DNA from: Cubamyces lactineus
Taxonomy: Eukaryota > Basidiomycota > Agaricomycetes > Polyporales > Polyporaceae
Reading direction: 5' to 3'
Length of the DNA: 64,000 nucleotides
NCBI GenBank assembly: GCA_022376465.1
Contig: JACDTU010000023.1
Coordinates: 358,558 to 422,557 of the forward strand
A program made the translations under genes and the position numbers. The notes under the pieces are model-generated. The model did no database searches and was not told the DNA's origin. It was given only the letters and a program-made list of their open reading frames with translations. Shown one piece after another: positions 10,196 to 20,700 of the stretch. The first letter of the stretch is position 1, and each line of letters opens with the position of its first letter.

Positions 10196-11101
10196 GATGG
10201 GAGCGCATATCTAGAGCCGGACCCACGGACCCTGCGCACTGGGTCAGCAGCTGGGTACCGGGCATACCACCAAGGCCGACTCATCTACGCCCACGCCATC
10301 CACACGGGGCACACCCACTCATACGATTGCGAAGCGGTGGCCTTGTCCATGGCGGTGGCGCTGGCATACCAGAAGGGCCGATACACTCAGGTGCACATAT
10401 TCTCGGACAGCGAGAGCGCGCTAAAGAGCATCCTCAACACGTCAGGTGGACGCATGGCAGCGGTCAATACCTGCCGGATCCTCCGCGACTGGTTCGAGCG
10501 CCGGCCCGACAACCACCTCCACCTCCACTACTGCCCGGGACACTCTGGGATCGCCGAAAACGAGGCGGTTGATGGGGACGTCAAGCTCATGGCCCTCGAA
10601 CCCGGGAATGTGCGCTTCTACGGCCGATACCCAGCATTCCACTCATACGTCAAGAGCTCAATCACTGAGGACGCACTGTTCCAGTGGCGCGAACAAGCCA
10701 CGAAGGACGGCCGCAAATACTGGGGACGCCACTTCCTCATCCACCACCCATCGGTATGCACCATTAAGCACACCGGCAACTTTCCTCTGAAGCGCCTGGC
10801 GGGAGGTCCCGTCATCACTGCGCGCTTCGTACGGTGCTTGACGGGACATGCTCCCACTGGCTCGTACCGTTTGCGGTTTCGTACGCGCCTCGAAGAGCCC
10901 ACCTTCTGCTCCCTACACGATGGCGCCCCGATGATGCATTCGCGCGAACATGTCCTCTTCCGATGCGACCACTATACCCGAAGATACCGTCACTCCTCCA
11001 TTGAAGACCTGCTACAATCCCTCGACCCATTCTACGACATCGTGCAATTCCTCGCGGACAACCCGTCGGCGCTCACCTTTGAAGACCTCCCGACGGCGTA
11101 A
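10196..11101 (+). pseudogene. LINE ORF2 C-terminus: RNase H and zinc-binding region, 5' truncated
   Basis: The frame is open from the LTR edge and begins DGSA, the first catalytic Asp of RNase H. The other active-site residues follow: Glu in DCEAVAL, Asp in IFSDSESAL, and the C-terminal GHSGIAENEAVD. RNase H removes the RNA strand during target-primed reverse transcription. Near the end, CSLHDG plus HSREHVLFRC fits the Cys/His cluster found at LINE ORF2 C-termini. The stop is TAA at 11099-11101. The reverse transcriptase and endonuclease portions are missing from this side of the gypsy insertion, so no full protein can be made. Confidence 0.9.
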
Positions 11102-11294
11102 CACGAGGACGTCATCTCCAATAGCGGGCCCACCGCCCCTTACCTCCTCCGACGCCGGGGCGATAGTGCTCGGCGGCAAGCGCGATATGTGTGTGCGGGA
11201 TTCACGCTAAAACCCGCGGGCTGCGACCCTACGGCAGACGGCTGTGAAGCACTGCGTGTAGTATATACGTGTAATTTAGGATACCCGGGATCTC

Positions 11295-11314
11295 AAAAAA
11301 AAAAAAAAAAAAAA
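11295..11314 (+). other. Poly(A) tail of the LINE
   Basis: Twenty consecutive A close the LINE and mark its 3' integration boundary. No target duplication can be checked because the 5' end is not in view. 11315-11545 shows nothing recognisable; it is the 3' flank of the F-box gene on the other strand. Confidence 0.85.
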
Positions 11315-11545
11315 GACCCTAGGGCTAAACCACGCGTCCTGCCTACAAGCGCCCCTCCCCTTCCCTTGAGATAGTACGCCTGAGCCTTTGATGTACGTAC
11401 TACGGAAACTAGTACTGAGGACTCACGAATAGGTCACTGTCATATAGAGAGCATGTAACACTCTACTAAGACCAGTGTACCGTCGGCGAAATCCTCTCGC
11501 TGAAGCATAGGACAGTACGTCATCATGACCATTGCTAACGGACAT

Positions 11546-13294
11546 CTAGTAACAACTCGGGCGCACCAAGAAGGTAACTCCATCGGCGAGTATTTTCACA
11601 ATGCCACTTTCCCCGACCAGAATTGACGGTATCGTGACCGGCTTGTAAACAATGTGGTAAACCAGGGGCATCCCTGGAGACGTTGGAGGGCTTCGCGGAT
11701 TCGCTTGCGCAACTCTGCCCGTGAGATCGAAGTATCGCATCGCGCGTTCCTGAGCCTCCTGGCTGGTCTTATCGGTACGGGCCCAGCGGTGCACATCGAA
11801 AACGAATATATCATGCGTCAGCGCAGCGAAGGGATATACGGGGGGAAATAAGATGGCGATCCGGGAGCCTGAGCACGATAGCGAGAACGTGGACGGCGTC
11901 GAAATGCATAGGAGGAGGCTATCGTGATTGGGAGTAGCCCATTCATCCCAATGCAACACTCGTCGCCGCGTGCCTGTGGCAGGAAGATTTGGATAGTTCA
12001 GCCGTGAAAGGAGAGCGTCACGAGATATGCAGTGTATATATTGAGTTGGGCGATCGTTGGTACGAGAGTCACGGTTAGCCGAGCGATCAACCAAAAGGGA
12101 AACTAGCACTGCGGCGTTCGGGTCGTGGTCGAAGGTGGCGAGAGGTACCATCTCGGGAGCGTTCGATTCACACGCCATATGCGAGCGGCAGCACATATGG
12201 TATCGTCCGCTGGCCGGGGATTCTAGAATGTACGCGAGAGGCAAACCTTGCGGGCTTGATGTGAGTTTGTTAGAATCGACAATGTGGATGAAGTACAAGT
12301 CGACCATAGAAACCATCAGGAGGTCGGACGTGAGAAATTGTGCATGCATGGGGTTTGTGTTGCATTGTTCGAAGCGCTGGTCGTCCAACACTTGTTCGTC
12401 AAAGCTGATTCTATAGACTTGTCGTGCCTACTTACCCGCACAAACTCGCCAGTCTTCCAATTGTACAAGAGAACCATGGAGTACGGCGGACTTGTGATCG
12501 ACCACAATAGCGCTTCTCCGTATATGGCCAGTTCACGGGTCGTATTGTACCATGCGGTGTCCACCCCATAGGTTATTGGGGAGTAGTTAGCAGCCAAAAA
12601 CTCCCCGGAAGCCATAGTAAAAAGATGACATCGAAAGCACCTGAGATTCGTAAGAGGTCGACGCGCCATCGCGCTTAGACCCAGAAACATACCTTGGATT
12701 ACCGCGTCCCATACCAGCGAAAGCAACGAGGCTCTGATCAACGGCGCTTGCACCGCATTGCGGATCGAGCAGGATATCTCGAAGATCCAATGTCCAGGAG
12801 CGCCCCTGTATCCCACGAGCAGATGAAGAGAGTCGGGAGAGTGTGAGTTCGGGCCCATGTTGCGTAGCCACGAATGGGCCGTTGAACGGTAACCACTTTG
12901 TATTTGTCTGCTCAGTGGACGTAAGGGCTCGATTAGATTCGCCAAAAGATTCCGGATGGAGAGTAAGCGGAGACGTCTCCCAAGCCGCTTGGTATTCCTT
13001 GAGCGCACGCAGACGGTCTGCGACCGGGATGCCTGGAGCCGCGCCGTCTACCATGGCAGAGAATGCAAGCTGACATTTATACTGTATATCGGGAGATTCA
13101 TAGAGACAGCTAAACCGTTTGCAAACCTATGTAGACTGGTTAACGCATACATTTTGGGAGTCGATTACAAGCTGATCGAGCGAAAAGCCTCATACCTGCC
13201 GGCACACTAGCAGATCTGCAGCATCCAACTCGAAAAGGATGAGGAGCAATAGTTCTGGGGCCAAATCCAGCAGAGAATGGGTCATCTGAGACAT
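11546..13294 (-). CDS. F-box family protein, four exons (522 aa)
   Basis: Exons on the minus strand are 13294-13196, 13126-12693, 12640-12436 and 12376-11546. Phases agree at all junctions and intron positions match the paralog at 13854-15631. The first exon encodes an F-box-like start (SLLDLAPELLLLILFELDAA, then DLLVCRQVCKRF), which would bind Skp1 in an SCF ubiquitin ligase. The remainder is a large, mostly beta-type region found in fungal F-box proteins, with conserved pieces shared with the paralog: YKCQLAFSAMVDGAA, LPFNGPF, FRCHLFTM, GEALLW, DIFVFDVHRWAR. The substrate is unknown. The start was chosen as the first ATG before the F-box. The best alternative is a shift of a few residues at the N-terminus. 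Confidence 0.8.
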
Positions 13295-13853
13295 GTCTTT
13301 GTCTTACCACACGCGCGCGCGAGGATTCAGGGTACGAGGACTTTGGAGAGAGTAGCTGAGCGAACAGGAGGACGGAAGCAACCTCACGCTTCACTCGAAG
13401 CGCACGTTCAAGCCCTCCCACGTGACCGTATCTAGCGCGACCGCCGACTTGGAGTCCCTCGAGCTCACGATTCTCCTCCTTTTAAGTTGAGTGGTGCGAA
13501 TGGGGAGGAATGGGGTCGGTACACTACATAGTATTGTATCGTTGACGTTGGCTACATAGAGTCCGCAGCGTTATCCGACATGACCGTGTCCTGCAGGTTT
13601 TCTCAGCATTGACCCCGCGACCGTCTGAATCGCCAGCTGCCTATAGACGACCAGTGTAGCGTGATGAGTCTACCGTACTAGCATCCATGAAACTGTGGTC
13701 AAACATGGACTTCTAGACGCGCTGTGTACTACTACTTACCGGCGACGATCAGGCGGAAAGCAGGTAACACTCGACAGCAACGGAAGGACGGTTATCCAGG
13801 CTAGCAAACGTTTCCCGCTGATGACGAGGAGATGATCGAATGCAAATCTCATG
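13295..13853. other. Intergenic space between the two F-box genes
   Basis: This is the upstream region of the first F-box gene and the downstream region of the second. No further gene or repeat is recognised. Confidence 0.5.
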
Positions 13854-15631
13854 TCAATCGTAGCACGTAGGCATTGGAATGATGTGGCGCACCAAGAAAA
13901 CTACGCCATCAGTGACTAGCTTCACGTTGCAATTCTCTCGCTGCCCTCGACGACCCGTCCTCACTGGCACCGTCTTATGGACGATCTGGTAAGGCATGGG
14001 TTTGTTCAAGTACGAGATGGAGTTTTCGTAGGGTTCCTGTGAGCTATAAACTTTGAAATATCGTGTCGCATGCTGTCGAGCCTCCCTGGTGGCGTCATCG
14101 GAGCGGGCCCATCGATGAACGTCGAATACGTATATATCGTGTGCAACGGAAGTGGCGGGGTCTTCCCTAGGAAACGAAATAGCGAACCGCGAGTCCGAAG
14201 ACGCCAGAGATAGTTGCGCAGACGAGAAGACTCCTAGGAGGAGGCTGTCGTTATCGAGCGTCGCCCACTCTTCCCATCGTAAGATCCGGCTGTGTCCGTC
14301 CACACCCGCAGGACCCGATGACTGCAACCGCGAGAGGAGAGCTGCGCGGGATACGCAGTAAACATATGTCATTGGAAGAATATTGGAGTCGGCGCCTTGG
14401 ACGGGAGCGTGGTTGAATACTTGGAACACGAGTAGTGCCGCATGTGGGTTGTGGCCGAACCTGACCGCAGGAGGCGTACCCGTATCATGCACCATGCGGA
14501 AGCGGAAATATATCCCGTATTTCCCTCCGTTGCTTGGAGGCTGTAGAGTACACTGGGCCTCCAGACCTGGTGGGGTCGATAAATCATTGCAATCCACGGC
14601 GTAGATGAGCAACAAGTCGACCATGGAGATCATGAGCAGATTGGAAGTCAAAAACTCCGCGTGCATGAGGCCCGTGGGTCGCTCGTAGCACTGGTACGCA
14701 GTCAGATTAGTTATCCATCAGAGCTGTACTACGTCTACTTACCTGCACAAGCTCTCGAGTTCTCCAGTTATACACCAGCACTTTGGCGCCTGGGGAACAT
14801 ATGATAGTCCAGAGCATCGCTTCTCCACATATCGTCAGTTCTAGCGCTATATTGAACCATGCGGCGTCCACCTCATATAATATCGGTGAGTGGTCGATTG
14901 GTGTGAGAGACGAGACTTCGTCAGGAGACATGGTGAAGAAATGGCACCGGGAGATTCTACACGCGATTCGGATCAGCGTCACTGCACAAACAGCGCAGTA
15001 GCGAGCCTACCTCGAATTTTCTGACTCCGATCCAGCGAACGCAACGATGGTTTGCTCAGCATTACTTGCGCCGCATTGTGGAACCAGCAAAGTCGCGCCA
15101 AGGTCAAAAATCCAAGACTTTGCTTGTATCTGGCGTGTAGGGGAGGGGAGCCGGACGAGTGTGACTTTGGACCCATCGCGCAAGGCTGAAAATGGACCGT
15201 TGAACGGCAGCAATTGCGGACATGTCCCCTCGGAATCTTCGCTAAGCTCTCTGGAGAATGTAGGATGTAACTCCAAAGGAGACTCCCGCCAGGTAGCCTG
15301 GTATTCTCTGAGCGAGCGTAGACGATTTGCAACCGGAGTATCTCTGGCCGCGCCGTCGACCATGGCAGAGAATGCGAGTTCACATTTGTATTGGATTTCG
15401 GACGATCCATACAGATCGTTAAGCCTCTTGCAGACCTATCCGAGCACGTCAGCGAGCAATTCGAGGACATCGATGGCTGAATAGATAGTAAGATACGCCC
15501 GGAAGAGCGCATACCTGTCGGCATGATAGTAGATCGGGAATATCTAGCTCTAGAAGGATAAGGAGCAATACTTCTGATGCCAGATCGAGGAGAGACGGCG
15601 ACGGCGACATAGTATCCTTTTCAGAGTACAT
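13854..15631 (-). CDS. F-box family protein, four exons, tandem paralog (530 aa)
   Basis: Exons on the minus strand are 15631-15515, 15435-15011, 14956-14743 and 14690-13854. Phases (0, 2, 0) and intron positions are the same as in the neighbouring paralog. The F-box is in exon 1 (LLDLASEVLLLILLELDIPD, then LLSCRQVCKRL), predicting Skp1 binding and a role as SCF substrate adaptor. Conserved blocks shared with the other copy include YKCELAFSAMVDGAA, LLPFNGPF, SRCHFFTM, ICGEAMLW and DIYVFDVHRWARSDD. Two ATGs are possible, 15631 and 15610; the first is used here. The pair clearly arose by tandem duplication, and a third decayed copy lies at 24083-24420. The substrate is unknown. Confidence 0.82.
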
Positions 15632-16076
15632 GCGGCTATCTTGCAAAGCGGTAACAGCCCGTACTAGTAATAAGGACTGAGGAAAGAAGGTCGCAACGCG
15701 TGGCGAGTCGAGGCTCGGCGTTCTTCCCAACCACGTGGTTCTGTTCCGTTGCCGGTACTAAGTGCTAAGGCCTAAGGCTTTAACGATTAAATCCAGCGAC
15801 TAGTAGACTCTCCGAAGTCTCCAAGAGCTATCAGAGCTCGCGCCACATGCACTATCAAAGCTAGTTTAATGGTCAAGGAGGTGAGTAACATCACCTTAAC
15901 CTCAGGACGTTCCACCCAGCTATGGGTCTCAAGTACATGTTCACGACATGCGCGATGGCCATAATTCCCGACCATTGCCTTTTCCATTCTAGACGTATTC
16001 GAGGACACATATTTAGCTCGTGCGACGAAGCAGCCATCTCAGACCCTCCTCTGCATTGTGTGTAATGATTGGGTCG
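15632..16076. other. Intergenic region
   Basis: This holds the upstream region of the F-box gene and the end of the hydrolase pseudogene. Nothing else is recognised. Confidence 0.5.
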
Positions 16077-17060
16077 TCATAATGATGGCCGTGCGAAGAC
16101 TGCGGATATCTGTGAAAGGGCGCTAGTGAGTCTCTCTCCGATACGAAGCAATACGTTGGGGGCTGTTATAACACACAGATCAAACTTAACATCGACGCCG
16201 GCTTCTCGCAAGACTTCCGCGTAGACGACCGAGTCATCTCGAAGGACGTCTAATCCGCTCGCTTGGATATACGCCCGCGGAAGGCCACGGTGCGATGGAT
16301 ACAGAAGTGGCGACAACCTGGGATCGGACGGCGGTGCTTTGTACCATCCTGCATCGTTGTTACGATGGAAATGTGACGCTGCGTATGACTAGACAGCATG
16401 GAAGTAACATACCATAAACATGCTCCATGCTCGCTTTGGTCACCGGGAGTTGGTCCTTGTTTTCCTCCATCGACCGGAACTTCGTCTTGTACCTGCGGAA
16501 TGACGAGGCTGAACGTAAGCCATCTCTCTGATGCTCCGTGACATGACAGACGTGCCTCTCTGGATAGACATCATGGTGGCATACCCACCCCTCGCGGAGA
16601 AATTGGCCAGTGAGACGTTGTCCCTCGAAGAATGGATCGTCCCGCACGATGTGAGCGAGGACAGCGCTGAGGTTGCACCCTGATGAGTGGCCGCCGACGA
16701 CGAATCCCTTACAGAGATCAGCTTTGAGTAGGGCTGTGTTTGACACGGTCTACAACCGGGTCAGTGCACTGTATGCGGAAAAAGATCGCATCACCGGAGT
16801 ACGCTTACCCATTTCAACGCGGCGAGGGATGCTCCGGGGCTAGGCTGCACGGCATCGCGTCGCTGAGAAAGCCATATCAACAGAACTCGTCCCGGACAAC
16901 TCACCGATAATCGACAAGCACCACGGAGACCTTGTTTCTCACACACCAGCTTCGGAGAGGGTAGTCGTCTAACTCGACATCTCCGACGCACATACCTCCT
17001 CCGTGTAGATACACGAGTACCGGAAATTGTTCCTGTTCGTCTGGCACGACTGGTACGAAA
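16077..17060 (-). pseudogene. Alpha/beta-hydrolase (HSL-like), C-terminal half, decayed
   Basis: On the minus strand the family core is clear: VLVYLHGGGMCVGD (oxyanion-hole HGGG), VSVVLVDYR, FVVGGHSSGCN (nucleophile Ser elbow, GHSSG) and ASGLDVLRDD (acid residue). These features belong to hormone-sensitive-lipase-type carboxylesterases. Damage is visible. The segment after DYR reads LAPEHPS in one frame and SLAALKW in another, implying a small deletion and frameshift. The expected PHGF segment carrying the catalytic His is absent after VKFDL. One expected intron border looks lost. The N-terminal half lies 6.2 kb away at 23302-23565, separated by the insertion at 17061-23299. Confidence 0.8.
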
Positions 17061-17212
17061 CCAACTATTTCAGTAGTGGGGTTGCAACTCCCCCGTCTAT
17101 TAGACGGTGAGGGGTTGCGACCGGATGCAAGTTCAGAGCCAAAGAGGACCTGCCATGCGCACGCATATGACTGCCGCTGCGGTCCAATAAGTTGAGCAAA
17201 AGAGCCAAACTC

Positions 17213-17266
17213 GGGGTCGAACCCCAAGCGCAAACAAGTTGTAGAGGCAGCCATACCACTGAACTA
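17213..17266 (-). promoter_or_regulatory. tRNA-type Pol III promoter (A and B boxes), left end
   Basis: On the minus strand TAGTTCAGTGG (17266-17256) matches the A-box consensus, and GGTTCGACCCC (17223-17213) matches the B box. The spacing is 32 bp. It points outward, towards the left end of the TIR element. The surrounding sequence does not form an obvious complete cloverleaf, so it is called tRNA-derived rather than a tRNA gene. Confidence 0.6.
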
Positions 17267-17364
17267 CATGAGCTTCATATTGCACTGATTACACTGTAAT
17301 ATAGTACGTGCCTCGTATGTTCCTTCCCTATGTACTGAGACGACTGTGTACGGGTTGCAACTAC

Positions 17365-17755
17365 TGCGAGGTTACGAGCACGAGCGGGGCGCGGGGGTTC
17401 TAAACAAAAAGTGCTCAGCGTTCGGAAGAGCGAACGATCTATTAGTTAGTTACCTAAACAAAAAGTGCTACACTAATGTCAGATAAGCAATGAATGAAAA
17501 GAACGTATGGGCCTCACCTCAGCGTTCGGAAGAGCGAACGATGAGGGAGGCGTCGATGGAACGCAAAAGGGATATGGGCGGGCGCGCCATTGATGGCGCG
17601 CACGCGAGAAGTCTCGATATGGACATCGTCGGTGGCTGAGGTCGATGGCGCGCGCTATCGTGGCGGAGGCGCTTTGACCTCGTACGGAGTGGGATACAAA
17701 ACTAAACGAAAGAATATCTATAAAAGAACGAGTCGGTGAGTACCGTATAACAACA
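17365..17755 (-). repeat. 3' LTR of the copia element
   Basis: In element orientation it starts TGTTGTTATACGG and ends CCTCGCA. It contains an internal direct repeat, CAGCGTTCGGAAGAGCGAAC on the plus strand, present twice. It matches the other LTR at all but one position as read by eye. Confidence 0.93.
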
Positions 17756-17764
17756 CGCCCCCTC
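17756..17764 (-). other. Polypurine tract of the copia element
   Basis: On the minus strand GAGGGGGCG directly precedes the 3' LTR. It overlaps the last codon and stop region of the polyprotein. Confidence 0.7.
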
Positions 17765-20700
17765 AAAGCGAACGAAGCCCGAAGAGCGCGGAGAGATGCT
17801 CCAGACGTGGACGCGGTAGCGCCTTCGTGAAGAGATCAGCCGGCATGTCTTCGATGCGACGGTGCTCAAGAGTGATCTTGTTGTCGTCAACGGCCTCGCG
17901 GATGAAGTGAAAACGAATGTCGATATGCTTTGTGCGGGGATGATAGGCATTGTCCTTTGCTAGGGCAATGGCAGAACGGTTGTCGCTATGGAGAAGGAGG
18001 GGGTGCTTGCGGACTTGAGGGTCCAAGACATCGGCCAGCACGTAGCGGAGCCAGATCGCCTCCTTTGCAGCGTGCGTAAGAGCGATGTACTCCGCCTCCG
18101 TGCTCGACAGGGCGACGACGTTTTGCTTCTTGGCAGACCATGAGATTGCACCGCCGTCGAGCGTGAAGACATATCCGCTGATCGAATGGCGGTGCTCCGT
18201 TGACGATCCCCAGTCGGCGTCGGAGAAGCCCTTGAGACCGTCGCATTGATCCCCATACACAAGCCAAACCTCCCGAGTCCCCTTCAGGTAGCGTAGAACA
18301 CGTTTGACGGCTTCCCAGTGCGCTCGGCCAGGATTCTGCATGAACTGTGAGAGCGCAGTGACCGCAAATGCAATGTCCGGACGTGTGCCCACTGCAGCGT
18401 ACATGAGTGATCCGACGGCCTCACGGTAGGGGACGTTCCGCATGTCTTCGAGCTGACGGGGTGTGGACGGTGATTGGTGGCGGCCGAGTGCATTGCCAGG
18501 CTGGAGCGGGGTCGATGCAGGGTTGGCATCCTGCAGGTTGAAGCGAGCGCGGATTGTGTCAATGTACGACCGCTGTGAGATAGCGATCGTCCCGTTGGTA
18601 CGGTCGCGCTGGACTTCAATGCCGAGGATCCATCGCATGGGCCCGAGGTCGGACATCTCGAAGCGCTGGCTGATATCGCTTTTGAATCCGAAGACGTAGT
18701 CGGGTGTGCCTACGATGGTGAGATCGTCCGTGGAGGCTGCAATGATGACAATCGACCTTGAGTCGGACGATCGGCGGTACCAGACTGCATGGTCTGATGC
18801 GCATCGAGTCTGCTGCATGTCAGACATGGCAGCATTGAGTGTGTCGTACCACCCGTGACCGGCCTGCTTGAGACCGTAGATCGTCTTGTTGAGACGACAG
18901 ACGAGATGCTCTTGCCCAGGAGTGGCTGAGCCAGGGGGTTGACGCATGTAGATAACCTCGTTGAGGGTGCCATTGAGGTATGCAGACTTGACGTCCATCT
19001 GCTCGACTTCCCAGTCGTACCGTGCAGCGAGAGCAAGGAGGGTTCGGATGGAGGCGAGCTTGGTGACTGGAGCAAAAGTCTCATTGTAGTCAACACCAGG
19101 GATTTGAGTGAATCCCTGAGCGACTAAACGAGCCTTGTACTGCTTGATCGAGCCATCAGCATCGCGCTTGATGCGGAAGACGAACCTGCTGCCAACTACG
19201 TTGACTCCCGGAGGTGGCTCGACGAGGTCATACGTGTCATGCTGGCGGAGGTTGTCGAGTTCAACGTCGATCGCATCCTTCCATCGTGGCCAATCAGGAG
19301 AGGCCTGCGCTTCGGCTAGTGAGAGGGGCTCTTGACCCTCTTCGATGGCCATGGCGTACTCGAGTGGGAGGCCTGGAAGCGATTCCTCAGTGGTCCAGTC
19401 GTGCTCCCCTTCATCGTCATCGTCTTCATCAGCCATGAGGAGTGCAGTTGCCGTGGCTCCAAGGAGCTCATCAGCCTGTATGCCCCGAATGCGCTTGCTG
19501 CGGCGACCATCGGACGTCCCTTCACCTTGAGCGAGCCGCTGTACGTATGCGGATGGCTTCCGCGCACGCTTGCCTCGACCGAGCTCGTCTTCAAGAGGTG
19601 CTGACTCCTCTCGCACATCCTCAGTAGTTGCCTGAGGGATAAGGCTAGGAGACGTAGGCGAGGATGGCACAGAGGGTGCAGAGGGTAGTTCGGAAGGAGG
19701 AGACGACACGGGCAGCTCGCCGTTGTCGTTCTTGCTTAACTTCGCCCCCTCGAGCTGGTCGTCGTCGGCTGTTGCGGTCGGCTCCGTATCAACAAAGCAG
19801 ACATTGCGTTCGACTGAAACGGCTCGCTTTGATGGCCAGTAGACACGGTAGCCCTTCACATCCGGTGCGTAGCCAACGAAACGGCCCTCCGTTGCCTTGC
19901 TGTCCATCTTTGCGGAGTGCTCCTTACGGATCCAGACCTTGGTGCCAAACGTGCGGAGGTCCGAGAGGTCAGGGACCTTACCATAGCGACGTTCGTATGG
20001 GGTCTGGCCATCCAGTGCACGCGTCGCAGTCCGATTCTTCAACCAGGTCGCATGAAGCATGGCGTAGCTCCAGAGGCTCTGAGGGAGATCGGAATCGAGC
20101 AGCATCGCTCGCGCGTGCTCGGCGAGCGTGCGGTTGACACGCTCAGCTACACCATTCTGCTCGGGGGTGTCGTGTACTGAGGTGTGGTGCCTAGTACCCT
20201 TCGATCGAAGGTGCTCCTTGAACTCGGTGGAGCAGAACTCCCCACCGTTGTCTGTCTGGAGCTCCTTGATGCGACGGCCCTCCTGCGTCTCCAGCTGTGC
20301 CTCGAGGTCCTTGTACGACTTGAACGCTTGGTTCTTCTCCTTCTGGACGTAGGTCTCCGTCCAGCGTGTCGCGTCGTCAGTCCACGTCGTCGTGTACTTG
20401 TTGCCTCCCAGCGATGTCGATCCCGCCGTCCAGGTGTCGGCGTGAATGCGGTCGCCGAAGTTCTTCGCTAGTGCAGACTTGCGTTCGTTGGGGACAGGTA
20501 CGCGCGTGATCTTCGCCTTGATGCACGCCTCACAGACGTCGCTCGTCGATGTGTCCGTGAGCTTGATGCTAGCGATGCGACCTTGTTCGACCATACGAAG
20601 CGAGACTTGCTGCGAGATGTGGCCGAGTCGACGGTGTAGCTCCAAGTTCGTCAGCTCGACTGTGCTTCCCTGAGCTCCAGCAGCGGCTGCTACGTCTTGG

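Larger units (their letters stand above)
10196..11314 (+). mobile_element. LINE (non-LTR retrotransposon) 3' fragment with poly(A)
   Basis: The segment carries the end of a LINE ORF2, a 3' untranslated stretch (11102-11294) and a run of 20 A (11295-11314). Its 5' part is cut off by the gypsy LTR, so the rest of the LINE should lie upstream of the gypsy element. The RNase H domain places it in an RNase H-bearing LINE group; Tad1-like elements are common in fungi, but the clade is not proven here. Confidence 0.9.

Noticed and set aside
17205..17270. Functional tRNA gene (minus strand), and likewise 23018-23090 (plus)
   Set aside because: A and B boxes are good, but I could not build a full cloverleaf with a paired acceptor stem, and both lie in the termini of a mobile element.
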